Below are positions 1-7,661 of a DNA stretch of 64,000 bases, in pieces. Position 1 is the stretch's first letter. The number at the start of each line of letters is the position of its first letter. The notes below the pieces were generated by a model that worked only from the letters and a program-made list of their open reading frames with translations, made no database searches and had not been told where the DNA came from. The stretch is from contig NZ_JAECMT010000003.1 of NCBI RefSeq assembly GCF_016019935.1, positions 726,208 through 790,207 of the forward strand, given 5' to 3'. This DNA comes from Paenibacillus sp. GSMTC-2017 (lineage in GTDB: Bacteria > Bacillota > Bacilli > Paenibacillales > Paenibacillaceae). A program made the position numbers and the translations under genes.

Positions 1-2
1 CG

Positions 3-323
3 CTATCCACCGATCCGGCTGAGTTCGCACTTGCAGAAGGTCAATCGTTAGAAATGATAGGCCACACATTCCGTGTTTTTCATACTCCAGGTCACTCACC
101 CGGTAGTGTAAGCTTCCTATGCGGGAACCATCTTTTCTCGGGGGATGTACTTTTTAAAATGTCTGTTGGCAGAACGGATTTGCCTGGCGGTCGCGAAAGA
201 GATTTATACGATTCCATTCGTAATAAGCTCTATAAGTTAGATTCGGATGTTGTTGTGTACTCCGGTCATGGTGGACGTACGACAATTGGCTTCGAGAAAA
301 CTAACAATCCATATACGGCATAA
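3..323 (+). CDS. MBL-fold hydrolase, C-terminal part (partial at window start)
   Basis: The reading frame is open from the window edge, so this is the C-terminal ~106 residues of a longer gene. It carries the second half of a metallo-beta-lactamase fold: HTPGHSPGS (third metal motif), an FSGDVLF segment with the bridging Asp, and a terminal YSGHGGRTT with the last metal His. This pattern, including the VGRTDLPGG stretch, is that of the glyoxalase II-like YqgX subgroup. Family members hydrolyse thioesters in the cytoplasm, but the substrate of this one is not visible. The N-terminal HxHxDH motif lies outside the window. Confidence 0.85.
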   Translation, partial: LSTDPAEFALAEGQSLEMIGHTFRVFHTPGHSPGSVSFLCGNHLFSGDVLFKMSVGRTDLPGGRERDLYDSIRNKLYKLDSDVVVYSGHGGRTTIGFEKTNNPYTA

Positions 324-408
324 CCAATAGGAAGCATTCAAGTCTGGTAACGGACGGGAATGCTTCTATGACGTCAATACAAATTAATTAAAGGACGGTG
401 CATCGCAT

Positions 409-2673
409 TTGGCTGAGACGACAAAAGGGGCTACTCATACAGCTTTTGAAGAAACAACAGCGAAGGTGAAGCTGACAGAGGAACAGAAGGAAGCTGAGAG
501 CAAGCGTATTATAGCTGGAATTGCTGCTGGACTTTCCATTCCAATCTCAAAGGTGAAATCAGCGGTTGCACTGCTGGATGAAGGAAACACGATTCCGTTT
601 ATTGCCCGTTATCGGAAAGAGATGACAGGGGAACTTGATGAGAACGAATTGCGATCGATCGAAGAGAAGCTGCAATATATGCGCAATTTAGAGGAACGCA
701 AACGTGAAGTTGTTCGTCTTATTGACGAGCAAGGCAAACTTACGGATGAACTACGAGCAGGAATTGAGCAAGCAATTAAGCTTCAGGAGATAGAAGATCT
801 ATACCGTCCATACAGACAGAAACGTAAGACACGTGCGAGTGTTGCCAAAGAGAGAGGTCTTGAGCCCCTTGCGGAGTGGCTCTGGTCACAACCGCGCCAA
901 GGAGATCCACTCGCAGAAGCAGTGCGTTATGTAAGTGAAGAGAAGGGCGTAGCAACAGCGCAGGATGCTCTTCAAGGGGCTATGGATATTATTGCGGAAA
1001 ATATTGCTGATGATGCTGCGATCCGTGCTTGGGTGCGTAAATTTACGTTCGAGCAAACATTACTTCGTACAGAAGCTAAAAATGCGGAAGCAGAGTCGGT
1101 TTACGAAATGTACTATAGCTACCAGGAGCCAATTCGTAAGTTGCCACCACATCGGATATTGGCGATCAATCGTGGTGAACGTGAAGAAGTGCTTCGTATC
1201 TCTTTTGATACTCCGCCCGATCGAATTCATGAGCATATCCGTCGTAAGCTTCTCCGTAATGGTACCGCACAGTCAGTACGTGAAATATTGGAGTCAGTAA
1301 TCGAAGATTCCTATAAACGACTCATATCGCCTTCTATTGAACGTGAAGTGCGCGGAGAAATGACTGAAAAGGCTGAGGAACATGCCATTACGATATTTTC
1401 CGAGAACCTTCGAAATCTATTACTGCAACCTCCTGTTCGCGGGCATATCGTGCTTGGAGTCGATCCGGCCTTCCGTACGGGCTGTAAGCTTGCAGTTATT
1501 GACGACACGGGCAAGCTTCTTGAGGTCGCGGTATCGTATCCGACTCCACCTAACAATAAGGTAGTTGAAGCAGAGAAGCTCATTAACGGCTTAATCGACA
1601 AGTATAAGGTTGAATTAATCGTCATTGGCAATGGCACTGCATCCAGGGAAACGGAGCAATTCATTGCTACATTACTTGGCAAACGTGTTGAAGCGGGATT
1701 GACGAAGTCTGGTTCTGAGATTAAATATATAATCGTAAATGAAGCTGGAGCGAGTGTATATTCCGCATCAAAGCTGGCACAAGAAGAATTCCCTAGTTTG
1801 GACGTTGCAGAAAGAAGTGCTGTTTCAATCGCAAGAAGGTTACAGGACCCACTGGCTGAGCTAGTTAAGATCGAACCTAAAGCAATCGGAGTTGGACAAT
1901 ATCAGCATGATGTAAGTCAAAAACGTTTGGACGAGACACTGGGCGGTGTCGTTGAATCGGCAGTTAACCATGTTGGTGTGGACGTAAATACAGCATCAGC
2001 TTCATTACTTTCATATGTAGCGGGTGTTAATGCAACACTAGCTAAAAATATTGTAAAGTACCGTGAAGAAAACGGTCGCTTTGTAAAACGTACTCAGTTG
2101 CAAAAGGTTCCGCGGTTAGGTGCTAAATCTTATGAGCAATGCATTGGCTTCCTGCGTATTCCTGAGGCCGTGAATCCGCTTGATCGTACTCCAATTCATC
2201 CAGAGTCTTATGATGTGGTGGACATGCTCTTTAAGGAGCTTGGACTTGAGCTCAAAGCGATTGAGACAGAGGCTGTAAAAGAAAAGCTTTCCGAAGTTGA
2301 CATTCAAGGTTTAGCTGCCACTCTCGCTGTTGGAGTTCCGACACTGCGGGATATTATTGACAGTTTGCTAAAGCCAGGTAGAGACCCTCGTGAAGAACTT
2401 CCGCCGCCTATCTTCCATACGGATGTACTGAAAATCGAAGATTTGACAGCGGGGATGGAGCTTCAAGGCACTGTTCGGAATGTAATCGATTTTGGTGCAT
2501 TTGTTGATATCGGTATCAAAAATGATGGATTAGTCCATATTTCTCAGCTCAGTGATAAATTTGTTAAACACCCAATGGATGTTGTTTCTGTAGGTGATAA
2601 TGTAACGGTTTGGGTAATGAGCGTTGATTTGAAGAAGGGCCGCGTCAGTCTTACGATGAAGCAGCCTAATTAA
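409..2673 (+). CDS. tex: Tex family RNA-binding transcription accessory protein
   Basis: 754 residues, the full family length. Domain order: helical Tex N-terminal region (about 25-340), a YqgF/RuvC-like domain beginning at GVDPAFRTGCK (about 350), helix-hairpin-helix repeats near 500-580 (GVDVNTASASLL, SYVAGVNATLAKNIV) and a C-terminal S1 domain (about 672-745, with GTVRNVIDFGAFVDIG). Tex is a cytoplasmic nucleic-acid-binding protein linked to transcription; its exact role is unsettled. Translation starts at a TTG, 8-10 nt after AAGGACGG; no better start exists upstream. In Bacillales tex is commonly followed by cmpA and sprT, as here. A strong terminator follows. Confidence 0.96.
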   Translation: MAETTKGATHTAFEETTAKVKLTEEQKEAESKRIIAGIAAGLSIPISKVKSAVALLDEGNTIPFIARYRKEMTGELDENELRSIEEKLQYMRNLEERKREVVRLIDEQGKLTDELRAGIEQAIKLQEIEDLYRPYRQKRKTRASVAKERGLEPLAEWLWSQPRQGDPLAEAVRYVSEEKGVATAQDALQGAMDIIAENIADDAAIRAWVRKFTFEQTLLRTEAKNAEAESVYEMYYSYQEPIRKLPPHRILAINRGEREEVLRISFDTPPDRIHEHIRRKLLRNGTAQSVREILESVIEDSYKRLISPSIEREVRGEMTEKAEEHAITIFSENLRNLLLQPPVRGHIVLGVDPAFRTGCKLAVIDDTGKLLEVAVSYPTPPNNKVVEAEKLINGLIDKYKVELIVIGNGTASRETEQFIATLLGKRVEAGLTKSGSEIKYIIVNEAGASVYSASKLAQEEFPSLDVAERSAVSIARRLQDPLAELVKIEPKAIGVGQYQHDVSQKRLDETLGGVVESAVNHVGVDVNTASASLLSYVAGVNATLAKNIVKYREENGRFVKRTQLQKVPRLGAKSYEQCIGFLRIPEAVNPLDRTPIHPESYDVVDMLFKELGLELKAIETEAVKEKLSEVDIQGLAATLAVGVPTLRDIIDSLLKPGRDPREELPPPIFHTDVLKIEDLTAGMELQGTVRNVIDFGAFVDIGIKNDGLVHISQLSDKFVKHPMDVVSVGDNVTVWVMSVDLKKGRVSLTMKQPN

Positions 2674-2678
2674 TTGGA

Positions 2679-2713
2679 AGCCCGTCCATGTTGCGCTGGA
2701 CGGGCTTTATTAT
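2679..2713 (+). terminator. Rho-independent terminator of tex
   Basis: A 10-bp perfect stem (AGCCCGTCCA pairing with TGGACGGGCT) with an 8-nt loop is followed by a T-rich tract. It begins 6 nt after the tex stop. Confidence 0.9.
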
Positions 2714-2794
2714 TTATAGCACAGAACGAATAATGAGAGTGAAAACCGAGGAAAATATACAGAAAATATTAGTTAATGAAGAAAGGTTAGTTAA

Positions 2795-2831
2795 TTGACA
2801 AAAGTTCGTAATCTGAATATACTTTTAGTAT
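2795..2831 (+). promoter_or_regulatory. Sigma-A promoter with overlapping inverted repeat, nitroreductase gene
   Basis: TTGACA at 2795-2800, a 17-bp spacer and TATACT at 2818-2823 form a near-consensus promoter. The inverted repeat ATACT-TTT-AGTAT (2819-2831) covers the -10 region and start site, a typical repressor position. Upstream there is also a direct repeat TTAGTTAAT (2769-2777 and 2788-2796). The regulator is unknown; redox regulators of the YodB/MhqR kind control similar genes in Bacillus, but that link is inference. Confidence 0.7.
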
Positions 2832-2887
2832 TGGAATGACAAAGGGACGTATCGTCTTGCTGTATAAGTTTAAGGAGGAATAATAAT

Positions 2888-3553
2888 ATGACTAATTCAA
2901 ACAATACTAGTACGCAAGCTGAACTGGAAAAAGATCAATCATTTATTAACGTAATCGAGGGGCGCCGTTCTGTACGCAAATATGACAACAGTGCAGTTAT
3001 ATCTGACGAAGAAATTCGTGAAATTATAGCGATTGCAACAAAAGCTCCGTCATCTTCAAATTTGCAACCATGGCGTTTCCTTGTCGTTACAGATGCTGAA
3101 TTGAAAGCGAAGCTGTTGCCAATCGCTTATAATCAGGAGCAAGTAGCAGATTCTTCTGCGGTCATTATCGTTGTCGCAGATCTTGAGATGTATAAACATG
3201 CTGACACAATATATACTTCTGCTGCGACAGCGGGCTATTTATCAGAAGAGCTTAAAGATAAAATGATTGCAAATACGACAACGCAATACTCCGCACTTCC
3301 TCAAGAACGCTTGAAGGAAATCGCTGTATTTGATTCAGGTCTTGTATCTATGCAACTTATGCTTGCTGCTCGTTCAAAAGGTTACGACACAGTGCCGATG
3401 GCCGGATATAACCGTGCCCAAGTTATCGAATTGTTTAACTTATCTGAGCGTTATCTTCCTACGATCTTGTTGCCGATCGGAAAAGCTGCGACTCCGGGTC
3501 ATCCTACGACTCGATTGCCTGTTGATGAAATTACGTTCTTCAACCGTTTTTAA
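2888..3553 (+). CDS. Nitroreductase family protein
   Basis: 221 residues. The N-terminal GRRSVRKYD and KAPSSSNLQPWRF segments are the FMN-binding signature of the nitroreductase family (residues about 25-65), and the C-terminal half keeps the family layout (MLAARSKGYDTVPMAGY). Such proteins are cytoplasmic flavoproteins reducing quinones or nitro compounds with NAD(P)H; the substrate cannot be read from sequence. A strong ribosome binding site (AAGGAGG, spacing 9) fixes the ATG. It is monocistronic, between a near-consensus promoter with a repressor-like inverted repeat and a strong terminator, consistent with an inducible stress gene. Confidence 0.92.
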   Translation: MTNSNNTSTQAELEKDQSFINVIEGRRSVRKYDNSAVISDEEIREIIAIATKAPSSSNLQPWRFLVVTDAELKAKLLPIAYNQEQVADSSAVIIVVADLEMYKHADTIYTSAATAGYLSEELKDKMIANTTTQYSALPQERLKEIAVFDSGLVSMQLMLAARSKGYDTVPMAGYNRAQVIELFNLSERYLPTILLPIGKAATPGHPTTRLPVDEITFFNRF

Positions 3554-3567
3554 CGAAATAAAATCAT

Positions 3568-3610
3568 AAACCCGGTTTCTCTCGTTTAGGAGGGGAACCG
3601 GGTTTTTGTT
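3568..3610 (+). terminator. Terminator of the nitroreductase gene
   Basis: Stem AAACCCGGTT / AACCGGGTTT with a 17-nt loop, followed by a T-rich tract. It sits 14 nt past the stop codon. Confidence 0.88.
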
Positions 3611-3629
3611 TGTTATCGTAATGTTACAG

Positions 3630-3773
3630 TTATTGAAATACGGTTTCAGTACCTTGTTCCTTTGGACTTTGTTTCGTGCGGTAGAAGTACCAGCAATCGT
3701 TAAGTAGTTTGATCTGCTTTCGATCCTTCTGGTGAAAAGCACGCATCATTTGATTGCACAGCCACTGCGGCAT
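3630..3773 (-). CDS. cmpA: Cortex morphogenetic protein CmpA
   Basis: A 47-residue product starting MPQWLCNQMMRAF, with the DRKQIKLLNDCWYFYR core characteristic of the CmpA family. CmpA acts in the mother cell as an adaptor in quality control of spore envelope assembly, linking SpoIVA to ClpXP proteolysis in B. subtilis (family knowledge). The ATG is preceded by the very strong AAGGAGGAGG at spacing 5-6. The gene is easy to miss because a longer open frame overlaps it on the same strand out of frame. Its place between tex and sprT supports the call. Confidence 0.92.
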   Translation of the reverse strand: MPQWLCNQMMRAFHQKDRKQIKLLNDCWYFYRTKQSPKEQGTETVFQ

Positions 3774-3894
3774 ACGCAACCTCCTCCTTCCGGGGCCTAA
3801 CCTGTTGTTCTACTACCATATGGAGGAGGGCGTATGACCGTGCAGGTCCAATAAAATGTATGGCCGGAACAACTTTATTCGGGCTTACTTTGTG

Positions 3895-4257
3895 CTAAAG
3901 TTGTTGTTCTTCCTCATACTCTTCATACCATTGCTCTAACTGTGCTTGAAGTGCACGGATCTCCGTTAAGAGTGAAATAAGCGGGTAAGACTTTTCTTTT
4001 GTATCCGAAAACTCTTTTTCTAGACTGTTAATGTAGTCAAGCCCTCCAATAATAGCAATAGAGGTATCATGCAGATCGACGTTGTCGCATTCTGCAACGG
4101 CATAAGGCAAAGTAGGTACATTGTCAGCCGTTAATTTATCGAGTTCTTTATGAAGACGCAAGTTTAACGCGCTTAGCTGGTAAGCGTGAGTAGCCGGCAT
4201 TTCGACAAAAGCGATAGAATGTTGCTCTTTTAAAAGTACGTAACGCATAGTAGCCAT
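3895..4257 (-). CDS. Conserved hypothetical protein, coiled-coil C-terminus
   Basis: 120 residues, no recognised domain, no signal peptide or membrane segment. The N-terminal half looks like a small alpha/beta unit (MRYVLLKEQHSIAFVEMPATHAYQLSALNLRLHK); the last 30 residues (LTEIRALQAQLEQWYEEYEEEQQ) form an acidic amphipathic helix. The start is supported by GAAGGGAGAG 9 nt upstream. It lies upstream of cmpA on the same strand, 121 nt apart, so co-transcription is possible, and is divergent from sprT. Confidence 0.75.
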   Translation of the reverse strand: MATMRYVLLKEQHSIAFVEMPATHAYQLSALNLRLHKELDKLTADNVPTLPYAVAECDNVDLHDTSIAIIGGLDYINSLEKEFSDTKEKSYPLISLLTEIRALQAQLEQWYEEYEEEQQL

Positions 4258-4361
4258 AATTGTAAAGCTCTCCCTTCAATCTGTTGCTACGATTCATAAT
4301 TCCTACTTGACAGTGTAGCGCATGCTAGCGTTAAAATTCAAGTAGTTAGGAGGGACTGGCT

Positions 4362-4841
4362 ATGGATAATAAAGTATTGCAGCAATGGGTAGAAAAAGTT
4401 TCGCTTGAATCGTTCGGAAGGCCGTTTCTACATAAAGCCACTTTTAATGCGAGATTAAAAGCAACAGGAGGCCGTTATTTTACACGTACTCATCATATAG
4501 AAATCAGCCCTCATCAATTGGACTCATATGGACCAGAGGAAACAGAAAAAATTATTAAGCATGAGCTATGTCATTATCATCTCCATATTATGAAGCGGGG
4601 TTACCAACATAGAGATGCTGATTTCAAAACTTTGCTTGCACATGTAGGTGGTTCAAGGTATTGCAAGTCATTGCCGGAGCGTATTGGAAAGAAAGCAACT
4701 GCCTTTCGGTATAAGTTAGTATGTAGGCATTGCGGGATGGAATACTTACGTAAGAGGAAGGTAGACCCATCGAAATACGTCTGTGGAAAGTGCCGAGGAA
4801 AATTATTATTATTTATGCTTGACAATTCTTCTGGGTCATGA
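4362..4841 (+). CDS. sprT: SprT family zinc metalloprotease-like protein
   Basis: 159 residues. The HELCH metal-binding motif is at residues 67-71 (H67, E68, H71) and a C-terminal zinc ribbon uses C121/C124 and C141/C144. This is the SprT-like layout shared with eukaryotic Spartan; the bacterial role is unproven. An excellent site (AGGAGGG, spacing about 8) precedes the ATG. The end of the gene contains a perfect -35 box for the tRNA genes downstream, so the last codons (LDNSSGS) are under a second constraint. Confidence 0.93.
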   Translation: MDNKVLQQWVEKVSLESFGRPFLHKATFNARLKATGGRYFTRTHHIEISPHQLDSYGPEETEKIIKHELCHYHLHIMKRGYQHRDADFKTLLAHVGGSRYCKSLPERIGKKATAFRYKLVCRHCGMEYLRKRKVDPSKYVCGKCRGKLLLFMLDNSSGS

Positions 4842-4847
4842 TAAATT
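4819..4847 (+). promoter_or_regulatory. Promoter of tRNA-Asn/tRNA-Ser, inside the 3' end of sprT
   Basis: TTGACA at 4819-4824, 17-bp spacer, TAAATT at 4842-4847. The -35 box lies within the sprT coding sequence and the -10 box starts one base after its stop. The predicted transcript starts about 15 nt before tRNA-Asn. Confidence 0.7.
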
Positions 4848-4869
4848 ATTTAAAGTCACTAATTGCTAT

Positions 4870-4945
4870 TCCCTGATAGCTCAGTTGGTAGAGCACTCGA
4901 CTGTTAATCGAGTTGTCACAGGTTCGAGTCCTGTTCGGGGAGCCA
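4870..4945 (+). tRNA. tRNA-Asn (GUU)
   Basis: 76 nt including encoded CCA. Acceptor stem TCCCTGA / TCGGGGA with a G-T wobble, D-arm AGCTCAGTTGGTAGAGC, anticodon loop CTGTTAA (anticodon GTT), T-arm GGTTCGAGTCC. Confidence 0.97.
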
Positions 4946-4951
4946 GAGTTT

Positions 4952-5042
4952 GGAGAGATACCCAAGTGGCTCAAGGGGACCCTCTGCTAAGGGGTTAGAC
5001 TGCGTAAGTGGTGCGAGGGTTCGAATCCCTCTCTCTCCGCCA
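4952..5042 (+). tRNA. tRNA-Ser (GCU)
   Basis: 91 nt with encoded CCA and a long variable arm, as expected for class II tRNA. Acceptor GGAGAGA / TCTCTCC, anticodon loop CTGCTAA (anticodon GCT), T-arm with GGTTCGAATCC. It is 6 nt downstream of tRNA-Asn, so the two are co-transcribed. Confidence 0.97.
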
Positions 5043-5069
5043 CATTTTTTCTCAGGACTCATCGTAAAG

Positions 5070-5093
5070 AGGCCGAGCAACGGTCTTTTTTAT
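5070..5093 (+). terminator. Terminator after tRNA-Ser
   Basis: Short stem AGGCCG / CGGTCT (one G-T pair) with a 5-nt loop, followed by TTTTT. It ends the first tRNA group. Confidence 0.75.
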
Positions 5094-5163
5094 TTGTAAA
5101 AAACCTAAACTATTCCGCGGAATATAAGGGTGATGAAGTTCTAAAAAAGATTTAAAAAAAGAG

Positions 5164-5192
5164 TTGCTTTTTGTGAGACAAGCTGATACAAT
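5164..5192 (+). promoter_or_regulatory. Promoter of the tRNA-Glu/Lys/Leu group
   Basis: TTGCTT (5164-5169), 17-bp spacer and TACAAT (5187-5192), ending 42 nt before tRNA-Glu. Confidence 0.65.
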
Positions 5193-5234
5193 AATTCTTG
5201 TCGCTAAAAAGCGAAGGTAAGAAATTAACAGTGC

Positions 5235-5309
5235 GGCCCGTTGGTCAAGTGGTTAAGACACCTCCCTTTCACGGAGGTAACAGGGGTTCGAGTCCCCTAC
5301 GGGTCACCA
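5235..5309 (+). tRNA. tRNA-Glu (UUC)
   Basis: 75 nt with encoded CCA. Acceptor GGCCCGT / ACGGGTC, anticodon loop CTTTCAC (anticodon TTC), T-arm GGTTCGAGTCC. Confidence 0.97.
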
Positions 5310-5357
5310 ATCATCCTCTTATGGAAAAAAGCTCAAATGAGTTCATTCCGCTTATGA

Positions 5358-5433
5358 GAGCCATTAGCTCAGTTGGTAGAGCACCTGACTTTTAATCAGG
5401 GTGTCGAAGGTTCGAGTCCTTCATGGCTCACCA
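5358..5433 (+). tRNA. tRNA-Lys (UUU)
   Basis: 76 nt with encoded CCA. Acceptor GAGCCAT / ATGGCTC, D-arm TAGCTCAGTTGGTAGAGC, anticodon loop CTTTTAA (anticodon TTT). Confidence 0.97.
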
Positions 5434-5489
5434 GTTTCTTCTTCCCTCGAAGTCGACTGGTATGGGGGATACACCACAACTTCAAATGT

Positions 5490-5574
5490 GCGGTAGTGGT
5501 GGAACGGCAGACACGCTATCTTGAGGGGGTAGTGTCCAATGGACGTGCAGGTTCAAATCCTGTCTACCGCACCA
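5490..5574 (+). tRNA. tRNA-Leu (GAG)
   Basis: 85 nt class II tRNA with encoded CCA. Acceptor GCGGTAG / CTACCGC, anticodon stem CTATC / GGTAG around the loop TTGAGGG (anticodon GAG), long variable arm, T-arm GGTTCAAATCC. Confidence 0.95.
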
Positions 5575-5644
5575 TTCTTAAATTTTAAAGATTTACATAG
5601 TTGAATTTAGATAGTGTGATTACTACACACGATTCTTATAAATG

Positions 5645-5689
5645 AAACCACTTTCTATTCAGGAAAAACTGAGCAGGAAGTGGTTTTTT
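5645..5689 (+). terminator. Terminator of the second tRNA group
   Basis: AAACCACTT (5645-5653) pairs with AAGTGGTTT (5678-5686), followed by T residues. The loop is long (24 nt), with some further internal pairing. Confidence 0.7.
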
Positions 5690-5712
5690 GTTTACACTCT
5701 TACTTTTTTTAT

Positions 5713-6171
5713 ATGGAAATTCTAAAGGCAGGTGGGGGGAACATTAAGAAGAAAACGGGGATAATTCTTTTTGTAGTTCCGTTACTTACATTGTTTATAT
5801 TCCGAAATCCTCTTATTAATCTTGTTGAGCAAAATAAAAATGTACACAGTATTATTGTTCTTACCGGTATTAAAGTGGAGGATAAGCTGGTTATCGACGG
5901 AGAATATTACGTAAAGTTAAGTTTCAGGAAAGAAATTACCGATAGATATTTAGTTAATAGTAATGAAAAGGTTTACCGGTTAGAAAATAAGGAGATATAC
6001 GACTCAGTAACAGATGAGACTAAAGAAGATATTTATTCCATTAAGTTTATTGCTGATATAGATACAGATAAGTTAACTTCAGTTGAAGTAAAACAATTAA
6101 AAGATCAACCTCTGGTTGTTTTGTCTGAAGAGAAGTATGACGAGTTTATTACAATACAAAAGTTTTATTAG
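5713..6171 (+). CDS. Hypothetical membrane-anchored or secreted protein
   Basis: No recognised family. A KKK cluster followed by a hydrophobic segment (TGIILFVVPLLTLFIF) makes a signal anchor; about 120 polar residues follow, rich in Lys, Glu and Asp, probably outside the cell. Start choice is uncertain: an ATG at 5713 has no ribosome binding site, whereas an exceptionally G-rich site (GGTGGGGGG, 5731-5739) sits just before an in-frame ATT at 5743, which would put the KKK cluster right at the N-terminus. The gene is AT-rich and lies next to the tRNA cluster, so it could be acquired, though no integrase or att repeat is seen. Confidence 0.7.
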   Translation: MEILKAGGGNIKKKTGIILFVVPLLTLFIFRNPLINLVEQNKNVHSIIVLTGIKVEDKLVIDGEYYVKLSFRKEITDRYLVNSNEKVYRLENKEIYDSVTDETKEDIYSIKFIADIDTDKLTSVEVKQLKDQPLVVLSEEKYDEFITIQKFY

Positions 6172-6260
6172 TATAAAATCGAATCATAAATTAGATAGAG
6201 ACTATTCTGACTTATGCTGCACTCATTTAATTGAAACGAGTTAAGATTGAAACATATAGA

Positions 6261-6290
6261 AAAGGCACTGCGATAAGCAGTGCCTTTGTT
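6261..6290. terminator. Bidirectional terminator
   Basis: Perfect 11-bp stem AAAGGCACTGC / GCAGTGCCTTT with GATAA loop, between convergent genes; T residues on both sides serve both directions. Confidence 0.88.
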
Positions 6291-6315
6291 GTATAACAAA
6301 CTTTTAATTCAATAA

Positions 6316-7383
6316 TTATCTTCCCCACAGCAACCAAGAAAATTTGATTTTCTTAGTAACATGAACGACAAACCATGACATAACAAGAATGAACAGTAAC
6401 GTTATAACGTTGTAAATATGATAATAAGGATGCTCTATAGTGGGATTAAACAACTTTCTCCATGACGATAATACTGCTGGGTGAATGAGATAGATGCCAA
6501 ATGATGCTATCCCTAATTGCAAAATCGTTTTACTTACAAAAGTTGATCGTTCGCATACGATCTTTCCGATCCATATGAGACTGATACCGACTAGAACAGC
6601 ATAGAGGTTGTATAAAATCATGTAGGATGGTGACCAATATTGAGCTCCGGCTTTATTAGAGAGCAATAACATGATATAAATAAATCCAACAAAAATAGCT
6701 AGTCCGAACGTCCACCAGAGATGGTGGCTCTTTTCTGAAAAGGACTGGTAAGCCATGCCGATTGCTGCGCCTACACAAAATACGATGAAATAGTTGGGCA
6801 TTAATGCTGCTGCATGTTCAATGGGTTTAACCAAAACATGATAGGAATGAAAGGCAGCTTTTACTAGTATGCCAAGTGCGATCATATGATAGGCTTTTAA
6901 TTTCAGCTTTCTCACAAGAGTCATTAGTATTGGGAAAAATAAATAAATCTGAATGACAATGACCATGAAATAAAGATGATAGCTAGCTTGACCCCACTGT
7001 AATAGTTTTAAATAGGAGATAGGATCAAACTGAACGGAGTCTTTATAAAGAATCTGATTGTACACATAATAGATCGCAGACCATATTAGGTAAGGGACTA
7101 CTATATACTTAATACGTTTTTTGTAAAACGATAAGGTTTGTCCAAGTGACCAATCATCTTGGTAACGATAAAACAATACTAACCCATTAATAAAGATAAA
7201 TACTGGAACTGCAAACATACTTAGTTGATTGACGATTAAATAAAATGGCGCCGATTGGCTCCCCCAAGGTACGTCTACCCGCGAATTTGCTGTTGCATGA
7301 ATAATTAGTACTGCCAATATAGCAATTGCTTTTACTACATTTAATTCTACAATATTCTTTTTTATTTTCTGTGCTTTCTCCAT
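6316..7383 (-). CDS. Acyltransferase 3 family integral membrane protein
   Basis: 355 residues with about ten hydrophobic segments. The first helix holds NVVKAIAILAVLIIHAT, the conserved VK-x-IAIL...H pattern of acyltransferase-3 (OafA/YrhL/WecH-like) proteins, which move acyl groups onto extracytoplasmic sugars or wall polymers; the acceptor is unknown. I place the start at the ATG at 7383, with AAGGGG 7 nt upstream, instead of a TTG five codons earlier. It stands alone, convergent with the preceding gene. Confidence 0.88.
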   Translation of the reverse strand: MEKAQKIKKNIVELNVVKAIAILAVLIIHATANSRVDVPWGSQSAPFYLIVNQLSMFAVPVFIFINGLVLFYRYQDDWSLGQTLSFYKKRIKYIVVPYLIWSAIYYVYNQILYKDSVQFDPISYLKLLQWGQASYHLYFMVIVIQIYLFFPILMTLVRKLKLKAYHMIALGILVKAAFHSYHVLVKPIEHAAALMPNYFIVFCVGAAIGMAYQSFSEKSHHLWWTFGLAIFVGFIYIMLLLSNKAGAQYWSPSYMILYNLYAVLVGISLIWIGKIVCERSTFVSKTILQLGIASFGIYLIHPAVLSSWRKLFNPTIEHPYYHIYNVITLLFILVMSWFVVHVTKKIKFSWLLWGR

Positions 7384-7513
7384 CTGCAACCCCTTCAATA
7401 GTTGTGAAATTAAATCATTCTTTTAAGCGCAAATTTTATTATAGCACACAGGCTTAGTCAGTAATATGAACAATCTTTTTTCTTTTATTCGCAGTTGATT
7501 TTCTGAAAGTAAT

Positions 7514-7539
7514 TGTCGAAAAAACGAAATAGCTATGTT
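7514..7539 (+). promoter_or_regulatory. Possible promoter with Spo0A-like box upstream of the merR-type gene
   Basis: TGTCGAA (7514-7520) matches the core of the Spo0A box and overlaps a possible -35 (TTGTCG, 7513-7518), 17 bp from TGTTAG (7536-7541 region). Prediction only. Confidence 0.3.
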
Positions 7540-7661
7540 AGATTAGTTGAGGTGAGTTGAAATATTTTACAAATTAACAATTTGTATTACCTATTTCGGC
7601 TTACGTCTTGACACTTCCGTTGTGTAACAATTTATATTTCTTGGGAGAGAGGATGATAATT

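Noticed and set aside
3440..3742. 100-codon frame on the minus strand overlapping the nitroreductase end
   Set aside because: It lies out of frame over cmpA and runs through the nitroreductase terminator; cmpA is the real gene.
3820..3854. Six-codon frame with GGAGGAGGG on the plus strand upstream of cmpA
   Set aside because: Too short to support, and the G-rich stretch lies in the minus-strand leader of cmpA.
4783..5588. Open frames of 65-71 codons across the tRNA genes
   Set aside because: They read through well-formed tRNA genes and have no ribosome binding site or family; chance frames.
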